A stretch of DNA of 64,000 nucleotides, taken from assembly GCA_963777485.1 (NCBI GenBank), contig CAVZQP010000004.1, positions 186,001 to 250,000 of the forward strand. The letters are read 5' to 3'. Both the position numbers and the translations under genes were made by a program. Every line of letters begins with the position of its first letter. Within the stretch, counting starts at the first letter, position 1. The notes below the pieces were generated by a model. The model ran no database searches and was not told where the DNA came from. It saw only the letters and a program-made list of their open reading frames with translations. This DNA comes from Bog-473 sp963777485. GTDB lineage: Bacteria; Actinomycetota; Acidimicrobiia; Acidimicrobiales; RAAP-2. Positions 16,473-25,877 of this stretch are shown here, in pieces.

Positions 16473-17905
16473 GCGACGACCGCGAACAGCAGGCAGGCGG
16501 CGCCGGCGAGGCCGGCGACCAGGGGAGCACCGAGGAGTTCGGGCTCGAGACCACCGAGCGCGCCCACCGAGAGGCCGAGGAGCATCGCTACTTCGTGGCC
16601 GAGACGTCAGAAGGAGCGCAAGAACTGTTGCCGCGCGGCACGACGCCGGCCGGCGAGCTGCGCAGCGAGGTGGGGGCCGTCTTGCGGCTGCCCGAGGGCG
16701 GCTACATCGACCCCGGCGACATCGACATCGAGCGCCGCGACGATCAGACGATGATCATCAACATGGGCCCGCAGCACCCGTCGACCCACGGGGTGCTCCG
16801 GCTCATGCTCGAGCTCGACGGCGAGACGGTGCTGCGCACCAAGCCCGTCATCGGCTACCTGCACACCGGCATGGAGAAGACGGGTGAGGAGCTCACCTAC
16901 GTCCAGGGCTCCACGAACACGACGCGCATGGATTACCTCTCGCCATTGCACAACGAGCTGGTGTTCAGCCTCGCCACCGAGGCGCTGCTCGGCGTGGAGC
17001 TGCCGCCGAGGGCGACCTGGATCCGGATGCTGCTGTGCGAGCTCAACCGGGTGTCCTCGCACCTCATGTGGATGGCGACCAACGGCATGGACCTCGGGTC
17101 CACGTCGATGATGATCTACGGCTTCCGCGAGCGCGAGATGGTGCTCAGCTTCTTCGAAAAGACGACCGGTCTGAGGATGAACCACAACTTCATCCGTCCG
17201 GGCGGTGTCGCCGCCGACCTGCCCGACGGGTGGCAGGAGGACGTCGAGATCATCTGCGACACGATCCTGGCGCGGACCTACGAGTACGACGAGCTCCTGA
17301 CGGGCCAGCCCATATTCCGCGAGCGCACGGAGGCGGTCGGCAACATCTCGGCGGAAGAGGCACTCGCCCTCTCGGTAACCGGCCCGATCCTCCGTTCCAC
17401 CGGCGTGCCGTGGGACCTGCGCCGTACTATGCCGTACCTCGCCTACGACAAGCTCGATTTCGACGTCATCGTCGGCAGCTACGGCGATAACTTCGACCGC
17501 TACTCGGTTCGCCTCAACGAGATCCGCGAATCGATCCGCATGGTCCGACAGATCGTCGAGATGATGCCGCCCGGCGACTACCGGGTGCAGGACCGCAAGG
17601 TCACACCGCCACCGAGGGCGCGTATCGACGAGAGCATGGAGGCCCTCATCCACCACTTCAAGATCTTCACCGAGGGCTTCCGGGTCCCCGAGGGTGAGGT
17701 CTACGTGGCGATCGAGTCGCCCCGCGGCGAGCTGGGCTGTTACCTCGTCTCCGACGGCACGTCGAAGCCGTACCGCATGCACATCCGCGGGCCGAGCTTC
17801 GTCAACCTGCAGTCGCTGCCGCTCCTGCTGCGCGGCGGCCTGATGGCCGACGCCGTCGCCGTCATCTCCTCGGTCGATCCCGTGATGGGGGAGGTGGACC
17901 GGTGA
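16469..17905 (+). CDS. nuoD: NADH-quinone oxidoreductase subunit D with acidic N-terminal extension
   Basis: 49 kDa-type subunit that forms the quinone site with NuoB. The conserved body starts near residue 95 with IINMGPQHPSTHGVLRL, then VIGYLHTGMEKTGEE, NRVSSHLMWMATNGMDLG and, near the C-terminus, ESPRGELGCYLVSDG. The first 90 residues are acidic and Glu/Gly-rich (EEFGLETTERAHREAEEHRY), far longer than in E. coli or Thermus; this stretch is probably a disordered or coiled extension. ATG 16469 overlaps nuoC by four bases, so the extension is very likely translated. Total 478 residues. Confidence 0.94.
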   Translation: MSDDREQQAGGAGEAGDQGSTEEFGLETTERAHREAEEHRYFVAETSEGAQELLPRGTTPAGELRSEVGAVLRLPEGGYIDPGDIDIERRDDQTMIINMGPQHPSTHGVLRLMLELDGETVLRTKPVIGYLHTGMEKTGEELTYVQGSTNTTRMDYLSPLHNELVFSLATEALLGVELPPRATWIRMLLCELNRVSSHLMWMATNGMDLGSTSMMIYGFREREMVLSFFEKTTGLRMNHNFIRPGGVAADLPDGWQEDVEIICDTILARTYEYDELLTGQPIFRERTEAVGNISAEEALALSVTGPILRSTGVPWDLRRTMPYLAYDKLDFDVIVGSYGDNFDRYSVRLNEIRESIRMVRQIVEMMPPGDYRVQDRKVTPPPRARIDESMEALIHHFKIFTEGFRVPEGEVYVAIESPRGELGCYLVSDGTSKPYRMHIRGPSFVNLQSLPLLLRGGLMADAVAVISSVDPVMGEVDR

Positions 17906-18540
17906 GCCAACTCAACGCGGCGATCCGCCAGCGCGCCGAAGCGCTCGTCGCTCTCTACCCCGAACGGCGCTCCGCGCTCATCCCGTTGTGCCATCTGGCG
18001 CAGGAGCAGGACGGTTGGCTGCGCCCGGAGGCCATCTCCGAGATCGGCGAACTCTGCGGCGTCACCGCGGCCGAGGTGAAGGGCACCGCGACCTTCTACG
18101 ACATGCTGCACACCGAGCCCGTCGGGAAGTACGTCGTGGCCCTGTGCACGAACATCGCCTGCATGCTCGGCGGCGCGCTGGAGCTGCTCGAGCACGCCGA
18201 GTCCACGCTGGGTGTGCGTGCCGGCGGCACGACGTCGGACGGCGTCTTCACGTTGCACGAGGCGGAGTGCCTGGCCGACTGCGACAAGACGGTGTGCGTG
18301 CAGGTGAACCACCGCTATGTCGGCGCCCAGTCGTCCGCCACGTTCGACGCGTTGGTCGACGACCTGCGCGCCGGGCGACTCGACGAGACGGTGCCTCCCC
18401 ATGGGACCCTGGTGCGGGTGCGGCGCAGCGTCGGCCTGCAGGCCGACCGGGCCGCCATCGTCGCCGAACGCGCCAAGGAGGACGAGGCCAGGGCGGCGCG
18501 GGCCGCCGCGACGGCCGGGGCCGGGGAGAACAAGGCCTGA
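17902..18540 (+). CDS. nuoE: NADH-quinone oxidoreductase subunit E
   Basis: 24 kDa-type subunit with [2Fe-2S] cluster N1a. The four ligands are seen as C-x4-C in ALCTNIACMLGG and C-x3-C in AECLADCDKTVCV. The N-terminal helical bundle (ALIPLCHLAQEQDGWL, AEVKGTATFYDML) is typical. A 40-residue Ala/Arg/Glu tail follows the fold, making 212 residues. GTG 17902 overlaps the nuoD stop; the stop shares one base with the nuoF ATG. Confidence 0.94.
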   Translation: MSQLNAAIRQRAEALVALYPERRSALIPLCHLAQEQDGWLRPEAISEIGELCGVTAAEVKGTATFYDMLHTEPVGKYVVALCTNIACMLGGALELLEHAESTLGVRAGGTTSDGVFTLHEAECLADCDKTVCVQVNHRYVGAQSSATFDALVDDLRAGRLDETVPPHGTLVRVRRSVGLQADRAAIVAERAKEDEARAARAAATAGAGENKA

Positions 18541-19844
18541 TGGCGATCACGGACGCTGCCAAGATCGTCACCGCGCGCCTGGACCGAGAGGACTCGTACA
18601 CCCTCGCGCGCTACCTCGAGACCGGCGGTTACAGGGGGCTGCGCAAAGCGCTGACGATGACGCCCGAGGCGGTGGCGGCCGAAGTCGACGCGGCCAGCCT
18701 GCTCGGACGAGGTGGTGCGGGCTTCCCGGCCGGACGGAAGTGGTCGATGCTCCGCAAGAACCCCGTCACCTACCTGGTGATCAACGGGGACGAGTCGGAG
18801 CCGGCGACCTTCAAGGACCACATGCTCATCGAGGGCGACCCGCACCAGATCCTCGAAGGGGTGCTCATCTCCGCCTACGCGCTGCAGGTCAGCCAGGCCT
18901 TCATCTACATCCGCGGGGAGTTCGCACTCGGGCTCGAGCGGATGCAGCAGGCCGTCAACGACGCGTATGCGCACGGCGCCGTCGGTGCGAACATCTTCGA
19001 CTCGGGCTTCTCGGTCGACGTCGTGGTGCACCCGGGTGCCGGTGCCTACATCTGCGGCGAAGAGACGGCGCTCCTCGAGTCGCTCGAGGGCAAGCGCGGC
19101 TTCCCGCGCATCAAGCCGCCGTACTTCCCCGCCGCCATCGGGCTCTACGGCGAGCCCACGGTCGTCAACAACGTCGAGACGATGGCCAACATCCCGTGGA
19201 TCGTGAACAACGGCGGCGCGGCCTTCGCCGCTCTCGGTGCCGGCCGTTCGACGGGCACCCGGCTCTTCGCCCTAGCCGGGCACGTCCGCAAGCCGGGCAA
19301 CTACGAGCTCGAAATGGTGAAGACCACGTTCCGCGACCTCATCTATTCGCCCCTGCTCGGCGGGGGCATCCGTGGCACGAACACGCTCAAGGCCTTCATC
19401 CCCGGCGGCGTCTCGGCGCCGTGGTTCGGGCCGGACCAGGTCGAGCTGCCCCTCGGCCAGGACGAGGTCGGCGACGCGGGGTCGATGCTCGGATCGGGCT
19501 CGATCGTCGTTATGGACTCGGCCACCTGCATGGTGCGCGCGGCGTGGCGTATCACGAAGTTCTTCTCGCGCGAGTCGTGCGGCCAGTGCACGCCGTGCCG
19601 CGAGGGGGCGGGTTGGCTCGAGCGCATCATGTACCGAATTGAGAACGGCGACGGCCGTGAGGAAGATCTCGACCTCCTCATGGACCTCTGCGACAACATC
19701 TCGCCCGGCGTCGTGTGGCCCCCGCAGCAGACGACCATCTGTGTCCTCGGCCCGTCGATCCCCTCGTCGATCGCGTCGGGCATCCGCATGTTCCGCGACG
19801 AGTTCCTCGTGCACGTCAAGGAAGGGGGGTGCCCCTTTGACTGA
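18540..19844 (+). CDS. nuoF: NADH-quinone oxidoreductase subunit F
   Basis: NADH-oxidising subunit with FMN and [4Fe-4S] cluster N3. The FMN/NADH site is GRGGAGFPAGRKW, INGDESEPATFKD and GAGAYICGEETALLESLEG. The N3 ligands are C-x2-C-x2-C in ESCGQCTPCREG plus a Cys in MDLCDNISPG. 434 residues, normal length. The ATG overlaps the last base of nuoE. Its 3' end overlaps the likely nuoG TTG start by eight bases. Confidence 0.96.
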   Translation: MAITDAAKIVTARLDREDSYTLARYLETGGYRGLRKALTMTPEAVAAEVDAASLLGRGGAGFPAGRKWSMLRKNPVTYLVINGDESEPATFKDHMLIEGDPHQILEGVLISAYALQVSQAFIYIRGEFALGLERMQQAVNDAYAHGAVGANIFDSGFSVDVVVHPGAGAYICGEETALLESLEGKRGFPRIKPPYFPAAIGLYGEPTVVNNVETMANIPWIVNNGGAAFAALGAGRSTGTRLFALAGHVRKPGNYELEMVKTTFRDLIYSPLLGGGIRGTNTLKAFIPGGVSAPWFGPDQVELPLGQDEVGDAGSMLGSGSIVVMDSATCMVRAAWRITKFFSRESCGQCTPCREGAGWLERIMYRIENGDGREEDLDLLMDLCDNISPGVVWPPQQTTICVLGPSIPSSIASGIRMFRDEFLVHVKEGGCPFD

Positions 19845-22734
19845 CGTGGCCGAGTCGAAGCCGAAGACGGAGCAGCGCGACGGGATCACGTTCACCCTCG
19901 ACGGCCGCGCCGTGACGGCGAACAAGGGGGAGCTGATCATCGCGGCGGCCGAACGCGCCGGCACCTACATCCCCCGCTTCTGCTACCACCCCCGCATGGA
20001 CCCCGTCGGCATGTGCCGCATGTGCCTGGTCGACGTCGTGGGGCCACGCGGCGCGACCTTGACGCCGGCGTGCTTCGTCGAGGTCACCGAGGGCATGGTG
20101 GTCGACACGACCAACGACCGGGTGCGCAAGGCGCAGGACGGCGTCCTCGAGTTCCTCCTCGCCAACCACCCGCTCGACTGCCCCGTCTGCGACAAGGGAG
20201 GCGAGTGCCCGCTCCAGGACCAGACGCTCGCGTACGGACCGGGCGAGAGCCGCTTCGTCGAGGAGAAGCGCCACTTCGAGAAGCCGATCGCCATCTCGGA
20301 CCTGGTCCTGCTCGACCGGGAGCGCTGCATCCAGTGCGCGCGTTGCACCCGCTTCGCCGAAGAGGTCGCCGGCGAGGCCCAGATCGACTTCGCCGGCCGG
20401 GGCGAACGGGTCGAGGTCGCGACGTTCCCCACCGAGCCCTTCGAGTCCTACTTCAGCGGCAACACCGTGCAGATCTGCCCGGTTGGCGCGCTCACCGCGA
20501 CGCCGTACCGCTTCACGGCACGACCCTGGGACCTCGATCAGGTCGAATCCACGTGCACCACGTGCGCCGTCGGTTGCCGGGTCGCGGTGCAGTCGTCGCA
20601 GAACCGCCTGACCCGCCTGCTCGGCATCGACACCGAGCCGGTCAACCACGGCTGGCTGTGCGACAAGGGCCGATTCAGCTACGAGTCGGTCAACGGCGAC
20701 GAGATCGACGCCGGACCGCGGCCGAGCGAACTGGCCGACGAGGCGGTCGACGTCGCGCCGGCGACGGCGTCGCAGGTCGTGAGCCTCGGGGCGAGCCGCG
20801 GGCAGTTCCTGGGCGAGGCGCGCGAGACCGGCCGCTTCGAACACGGCCGTCTCGTCGAGCCGCGGGTGCGCAAGGCCGGCGAGCTGGTGCCGGTCAGTTG
20901 GGGCGAGGCGATTGCGGCGATGGCCAAGGGCATCACCGCCGCGAAGGAGTCCGGCGGTGCGGCCTCGGTCGGTGTCATCGGCGGCGCGCGCCTCACCAAC
21001 GAGGCGGCGTACGCGTGGGCCAAGCTGACCAAGGGCGTCATCGGGACCGACTCGGTTGACGCACAGCTGGGCGACGGCCTGCCGGCCGACCTGGTGCTCG
21101 GGTTGCCGCGTGCGACGATCGATCAGGCGGCGTCGGCGCCGTTGTTGGTGACGCTGTGCGGCGACCTGCGCGAAGAGCTGCCGGTGCTGTTCCTGCGGCT
21201 ACGCGAGGCGGTCGTGAAGCACGGCACGAAGCTCATCGAGATCGGGCCGATCCCGACTGCGCTCAGCCCCTTCGCCGCAGCGGTCCTGGCGGCCCGTCCG
21301 GGTGACGCCCCGCTCGTGGCCCAGGCGCTCACGGGTGACGGAGCTGCCGTCACCGCTCTGGGCACCCATCACGAGGGCGCTGCACTCGACGCCGCCTTAC
21401 TCGATGGCGCGCGCAAGCTCGTCGCCGAGCACCCGGACGGCGAGGGCATCGTGGTCATCGCGGGCCGCGGCTCGTACGCGGAGTCCGGCGAGGTGACCGC
21501 GGAGGCGGTCCGCACCCTCGCGGCAGCGTTGCCCAAGGCCACGTTCCTGCCGGCGCTCCGGCGAGGCAACGTGTTCGGCGCGCTCGACATGGGCCTGTCG
21601 CCCGGCCTCCTGCCGGGCCGCGTCAGCCTCGATGAGGGCCGCCGCCGCTTCACCGCGGTGTGGGGATCGGTTCCCGAGACCGCCGGACGCTCGACGGCCG
21701 AAATCCTGGCTTCGATGGCGGGTGAGACGACGAGCCGTCCGGGCGCCGGCGCCGACGGGCCGCCCGTCACCGCCCTCGTCCTGCTGGGTTCAGACCCGCT
21801 CAGCGACTTCCCCGACCACGAGGTGGCGAAGAAGGCGCTCTCGTCTGGCCACTTCGTCGTGGCCGTGACAGGCCACCCGTCGCAGTCGGTCGACGCGTAC
21901 GCCGACGTCGTGCTGCCGTGTTCGGTGGCGCACGAGCGGCCGGGCACGACGACCAACCTCGAGGGGCGCGTGAGCCGCCTCGCCCCGAAGGTCACGGCGC
22001 CGGGCTTCGCCTGGTCGGACTGGATAATCGCAGCCGAAGTGGCAACCGCGCTCGGGGGCGACCTGGGGGCGTCGAGCCGCGTTGACCTGACCGAGGAGAT
22101 GGCGCTCGCCGCGCCCGCCTACGCCGGCCTGACCGAGGACATCCTGCAGTCGGATGGCGCGCACGACGGCTTCGTGGTGCCGCTCGGGGACGGCGCCGGC
22201 CGCAGCACCGACGTGGAGCCGATCGACCCGGTGGCGCTCCCGGGGGTCGAGTCCGTCGAGCGCCAGGGCGCACCGCCGCGCGTCGGCACCGGCGTGCGCG
22301 CCCATGCACTGGTGCGCGCGGAGGACCTGGGGACCCAGCCGCCCCTGCTCACCTTCACCGGGAACGGCGGGGCCGAGCCGCTGCGTATCCCCAAGGCCGA
22401 CAACTACACGCTGCGCCTCGTGGCGTGCCGCCGGCTCTACGACGCCGGCAGTGCCATGACGGGGTCGCCGTCGCTGACCCCGCTCGTCCCCGCGCTCGAG
22501 GCACGAGCCAATCCCTACGACCTCGACCGCCTCGGTGCCGGGACGGGGGACCGCGTCAAGATCCGCTCGGCCCGCGGCGAGCTCGTCCTGCCGGCCCGGG
22601 CCGACGAGGACGTGCCGCGCGGCTGCGTCGCGGTGGAATTCAACGTGCCGAGCGCCGAAAGCCCGGGCAACGCCGCCGCCACGCTGATCGACAGCCGCCA
22701 GCTCGTCACCGACGTCCGGATGGAGTCGCTGTGA
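19837..22734 (+). CDS. nuoG: NADH-quinone oxidoreductase subunit G
   Basis: Large iron-sulfur subunit, 965 residues. In order: a [2Fe-2S] ferredoxin domain (RFCYHPRMDPVGMCRMC and TPACF), the His-Cys3 cluster (HPLDCPVCDKGGECPLQD), two [4Fe-4S] motifs (CIQCARCTRF and QICPVGAL), then a molybdopterin-oxidoreductase-like domain whose first segment CTTCAVGCRVAVQ plus GWLCDKGRFS supplies four Cys for an extra cluster of the N7 type. The remaining 600 residues are the Mo-family fold without a cofactor. Start choice: GGAAGGGGGG ends about seven bases before TTG 19837, better spaced than for GTG 19846, so the TTG is preferred. The end overlaps nuoH. Confidence 0.93.
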   Translation: MTDVAESKPKTEQRDGITFTLDGRAVTANKGELIIAAAERAGTYIPRFCYHPRMDPVGMCRMCLVDVVGPRGATLTPACFVEVTEGMVVDTTNDRVRKAQDGVLEFLLANHPLDCPVCDKGGECPLQDQTLAYGPGESRFVEEKRHFEKPIAISDLVLLDRERCIQCARCTRFAEEVAGEAQIDFAGRGERVEVATFPTEPFESYFSGNTVQICPVGALTATPYRFTARPWDLDQVESTCTTCAVGCRVAVQSSQNRLTRLLGIDTEPVNHGWLCDKGRFSYESVNGDEIDAGPRPSELADEAVDVAPATASQVVSLGASRGQFLGEARETGRFEHGRLVEPRVRKAGELVPVSWGEAIAAMAKGITAAKESGGAASVGVIGGARLTNEAAYAWAKLTKGVIGTDSVDAQLGDGLPADLVLGLPRATIDQAASAPLLVTLCGDLREELPVLFLRLREAVVKHGTKLIEIGPIPTALSPFAAAVLAARPGDAPLVAQALTGDGAAVTALGTHHEGAALDAALLDGARKLVAEHPDGEGIVVIAGRGSYAESGEVTAEAVRTLAAALPKATFLPALRRGNVFGALDMGLSPGLLPGRVSLDEGRRRFTAVWGSVPETAGRSTAEILASMAGETTSRPGAGADGPPVTALVLLGSDPLSDFPDHEVAKKALSSGHFVVAVTGHPSQSVDAYADVVLPCSVAHERPGTTTNLEGRVSRLAPKVTAPGFAWSDWIIAAEVATALGGDLGASSRVDLTEEMALAAPAYAGLTEDILQSDGAHDGFVVPLGDGAGRSTDVEPIDPVALPGVESVERQGAPPRVGTGVRAHALVRAEDLGTQPPLLTFTGNGGAEPLRIPKADNYTLRLVACRRLYDAGSAMTGSPSLTPLVPALEARANPYDLDRLGAGTGDRVKIRSARGELVLPARADEDVPRGCVAVEFNVPSAESPGNAAATLIDSRQLVTDVRMESL

Positions 22735-24038
22735 TCGCATCTGTCTTCGCCGACGCCGCGCACGCTGCCGCCACCAACCCGCAGCTGCAGACGCACGCGG
22801 CGAACAGCGGCAACGGGGACCCGCTCTTCTACTTCGGCGTCAACTGGGAGGTCTGGGTCATCGTCATCATCAAGTGCCTCGTCGCGTTCGTGGCGTTGTT
22901 GGTGGCGACGGCGCTGATGATCTGGTTCGAGCGCAAGGTGATCTCGGACATGCAGAGCCGGATCGGGCCGAACCGTGCCGGGCCCTGGGGCCTGCTCCAG
23001 ACCTTGGCCGACGGGACCAAGCTCGTCTTCAAGGAAGACCTGCTCCCCGACCGGGCCGACTCGTTCGTCTTCAAGCTGGCGCCCTACCTCTCGGTCATCC
23101 CGGCCGTGCTCGTCTTCACCGTGGTGCCGGTCGGGGGCGTCATCACCATCGGCAGCCACACGTTCGAGCTGCAGGTGGCCGACCCGCCGATGGGCATCTT
23201 GCTGGTGCTCGCCATGTCGGGCATCGCCGTCTACGGCGTAATGCTGGCCGGCTGGTCGTCGGGCTCGAAGTACCCGTTGCTGGGCTCGGTGCGCGCGTCG
23301 GCGCAGGTGATCTCCTACGAAGCGGCGCTCGGCATGACGACCGTGATGGTGGTGCTCGTCACCGGGTCATTGTCGACCCGGGCGATCGTGGCCTCGCAGG
23401 CCGACGGCTTCTGGAACTGGAACCTGATCCGCCTCGGCATCTTCCCGTTCATCTTCTTCATGATCGCCATCACGGCCGAGCTGACGCGGCCGCCGTTCGA
23501 CCTGACCGAGGCCGAGCAGGAGCTGGTCGGCGGCTTCCACACCGAGTATTCCTCGATCCGCTTCGGGCTCTTCTTCCTGGCCGAATTCATGAACACGATC
23601 ACCATGTCGGCGATCGTGGTGACGCTCTTCTTCGGCGGCCCCAACGGCTACATCCCCCACATCCCCGGGGCGACCATCTATATGCCGATCATCTACTTCC
23701 TGGCCAAGACGGCGGCGTTCTGCTTCATTTACGTCTGGTTCCGCGCCGCACTGCCGCGCCTGCGCTACGACCAGCTGATGGACCTGGGCTGGAAGCGGCT
23801 CATCCCGGTCACCCTCGGGTGGCTGCTCCTCGTGGCTGCGATCATCGCCTGGCACTGGGGCGGCCTCATCCTCGTGCCGGTGATGTTGCTCGCAGCGGCG
23901 CTGCTGTTCCGGGCGACCAAGCTCGGCGCACACCGCAGCGAGGAGGACGTGATCATCCCGGCGATCGGGAGCCGGGTCACGCGTCCGACCCGCTCCGCCA
24001 TCACTCCGTTCAAGCCGGCTCCGGGGGGTGATGCGTAG
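22731..24038 (+). CDS. nuoH: NADH-quinone oxidoreductase subunit H
   Basis: Membrane subunit next to the quinone chamber, 435 residues with about eight to nine transmembrane helices. Family signatures include WFERKVISDMQSRIGPNRAGPWG (ERKVISDMQSRIGPNR seen), LADGTKLVFKEDL, SGSKYPLLGSVRASAQVISYE and RPPFDLTEAEQELVGGFHTEYS (PPFDLTEAEQELVGGF seen). An N-terminal 40-residue stretch precedes the first helix and a basic C-tail follows the last. GTG 22731 overlaps nuoG by four bases. Confidence 0.95.
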   Translation: MIASVFADAAHAAATNPQLQTHAANSGNGDPLFYFGVNWEVWVIVIIKCLVAFVALLVATALMIWFERKVISDMQSRIGPNRAGPWGLLQTLADGTKLVFKEDLLPDRADSFVFKLAPYLSVIPAVLVFTVVPVGGVITIGSHTFELQVADPPMGILLVLAMSGIAVYGVMLAGWSSGSKYPLLGSVRASAQVISYEAALGMTTVMVVLVTGSLSTRAIVASQADGFWNWNLIRLGIFPFIFFMIAITAELTRPPFDLTEAEQELVGGFHTEYSSIRFGLFFLAEFMNTITMSAIVVTLFFGGPNGYIPHIPGATIYMPIIYFLAKTAAFCFIYVWFRAALPRLRYDQLMDLGWKRLIPVTLGWLLLVAAIIAWHWGGLILVPVMLLAAALLFRATKLGAHRSEEDVIIPAIGSRVTRPTRSAITPFKPAPGGDA

Positions 24039-24952
24039 TGGGCGTGGGCGACGAGATGAAGGACCAGCTGTCGTTCCTCGGTGGGTTCAAGCTGACCTTC
24101 CAACACCTGACGCGGCCCCGGGTCACGACGATGTACCCGGAGGACAAGAAGCCGAAGCAGCCGCGCCAGCACGGCCGCCATGTCCTCAACCGCTACGAGG
24201 ACGGCATGGAGAAGTGCATCGGCTGCGAGCTCTGTGCGGGCGTGTGCCCGGCCGACTGCATCTACGTGCGCGGACTCGACAACCCGCCGGACCACCCGGT
24301 GTCGCCCGGCGAGCGCTACGGCTTCGTCTACGAGATCAACTACCTGCGCTGCATCCACTGCGACATGTGCGTCGAGGCCTGCCCGACGGAGGCGATCACC
24401 GAGTCCAAGCTCTTCGAGTTCTCCTTCACCAACCGCTCGGACGCCATCTACACCAAGGACGAGCTGGTGGTGAACGACGACGGCACACCCAAGAAGCTGC
24501 CGTGGGAGGACTGGCGCGAAGGCGACGACCTCATGACGTCGGGCTGGATGCGCGCCACCTCGCCGTCAGGCAACGCCGCCTACGAGGGGGAGGTGCAATG
24601 GTCGGGTGAGCTCGGCTACGGCGTGCGGGTCCCCGAGGGCGGGCAGTCGGGCCGGCGCAACGACGAGGCCACCGGCACGAAGCCGCTGCGCGAGGTGCTC
24701 GAGCCGCACCTGCTCGACGAGGACATCCCGCTCGCGCACCGCGGCATGCAGGGCCGCATCTGGCGCGCCCGCAAGGGCGCCGAGCGCAACCGCCGCAAGA
24801 TGGACGCCATGCGCGCCCGCATGAAGGAGACGCGGGCGGAGCGCAAGGCGGCGAAGGCCGGAGCCAAGGCCGCAGAGGCCGACGCCCGGGCGCAGGTGGC
24901 GGCCCATCTGGCCCACGACGCCGACGAGGCGATCTACGGGGAGGGCGACTGA
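24038..24952 (+). CDS. nuoI: NADH-quinone oxidoreductase subunit I with long charged C-terminal extension
   Basis: Carries [4Fe-4S] clusters N6a and N6b. Two motifs are complete: Cys 60, 63, 66 and 70 in CIGCELCAGVCPADC and Cys 105, 108, 111 and 115 in CIHCDMCVEACPTEA. The usual protein ends near residue 175; this one has 304 residues, and residues 235-290 are a run of Arg, Lys, Ala and Glu (RNRRKMDAMRARMKETRAER) likely to be a long charged helix. Actinobacterial NuoI proteins often have longer tails, but this one is notable. It shares one base with the end of nuoH. Confidence 0.94.
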   Translation: MGVGDEMKDQLSFLGGFKLTFQHLTRPRVTTMYPEDKKPKQPRQHGRHVLNRYEDGMEKCIGCELCAGVCPADCIYVRGLDNPPDHPVSPGERYGFVYEINYLRCIHCDMCVEACPTEAITESKLFEFSFTNRSDAIYTKDELVVNDDGTPKKLPWEDWREGDDLMTSGWMRATSPSGNAAYEGEVQWSGELGYGVRVPEGGQSGRRNDEATGTKPLREVLEPHLLDEDIPLAHRGMQGRIWRARKGAERNRRKMDAMRARMKETRAERKAAKAGAKAAEADARAQVAAHLAHDADEAIYGEGD

Positions 24953-24954
24953 GC

Positions 24955-25572
24955 ATGCTCCACGCTCTGGTCCTGGCAACGACCGCACCCGACGCAATCG
25001 TGTTCGCCGCGGCGGCCGTGGTGATCCTCATGGGCGCGGTCGGCGTCGTCACGTCGAGCAATCCTGTGCACGCGGCGCTGAGCCTCGTCATGACGCTCTT
25101 CGGCGTGGCGGTCCTCTTCATCGAACAAGAGGCCGACTTCCTCGCCGCCGTCCAGATCATCGTTTACGCCGGCGCCATCGTCGTGCTGTTCCTCTTCGTC
25201 ATCATGTTCCTCGGGGTCGACCGCGCCGAGGACATCAACACCGAGCCGCTGGTCGGCCAGCGGCCGTTGGCCTACGTCTTCGCCGCCATCACGCTCGGCA
25301 GCCTGATCGCCATGGGCGCCACGGCCCACTGGGTGACCGGGGCCCACCAGGTCGTCGGCCCCATTCAGGGACACGTGACCAAGAGCCTGTCATCGCCGTC
25401 CGGTGAGCCGGCCCAGCTGGGCAAGCAACTGTTCACGACGTACCTGTTCGCGTTCGAGGCCACGGCGGCTCTCTTGGTCATCGCCGTGGTGGGAGCCGTC
25501 GTGCTGGCCCGGCGTCCCCCGACGGTCCACGCCGAGCAGGAGGACGTCACCGAGAGCGAGCTGTCGGCGTGA
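24955..25572 (+). CDS. nuoJ: NADH-quinone oxidoreductase subunit J
   Basis: Membrane subunit, 205 residues with five predicted helices: residues 10-32, 36-56, 60-84 (VQIIVYAGAIVVLFLFVIMFL, the family signature), 98-120 and 165-185. The ATG is two bases after nuoI; the end overlaps nuoK by four bases. Confidence 0.93.
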   Translation: MLHALVLATTAPDAIVFAAAAVVILMGAVGVVTSSNPVHAALSLVMTLFGVAVLFIEQEADFLAAVQIIVYAGAIVVLFLFVIMFLGVDRAEDINTEPLVGQRPLAYVFAAITLGSLIAMGATAHWVTGAHQVVGPIQGHVTKSLSSPSGEPAQLGKQLFTTYLFAFEATAALLVIAVVGAVVLARRPPTVHAEQEDVTESELSA

Positions 25573-25874
25573 GCCTCTCGGGAGCCTGGTATCTGGGCCT
25601 CGCGGCCATCGTCTTCACCATCGGCGCCGTCGGCCTGCTGGTGCGGCGCAACGTCCTGATCATGTTCATGTGCATCGAGCTGATGCTCAACGCGGCGAAC
25701 CTCACCTTCGTCACCTTCTCCCGCATGCTCAACGACATCGGGGGCCAGGCGCTGGTCTTCTTCGTGCTCGTCGTGGCGGCGGCAGAGGTCGTGGTCGGCC
25801 TGGGCATCGTCGTGACCAACTACCGACGCCGTGCCACGACCGTGGCGGACGACCTGGACTCTCTCAAGGGCTGA
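25569..25874 (+). CDS. nuoK: NADH-quinone oxidoreductase subunit K
   Basis: Smallest membrane subunit, 101 residues and three transmembrane helices. The conserved Glu residues of the proton path are seen in FMCIELMLNAANLTF (helix 2) and VVAAAEVVVGLGIVV (helix 3). GTG 25569 overlaps the nuoJ stop (GTGA) and the gene ends three bases before nuoL. Confidence 0.95.
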   Translation: MSLSGAWYLGLAAIVFTIGAVGLLVRRNVLIMFMCIELMLNAANLTFVTFSRMLNDIGGQALVFFVLVVAAAEVVVGLGIVVTNYRRRATTVADDLDSLKG

Positions 25875-25877
25875 CCC

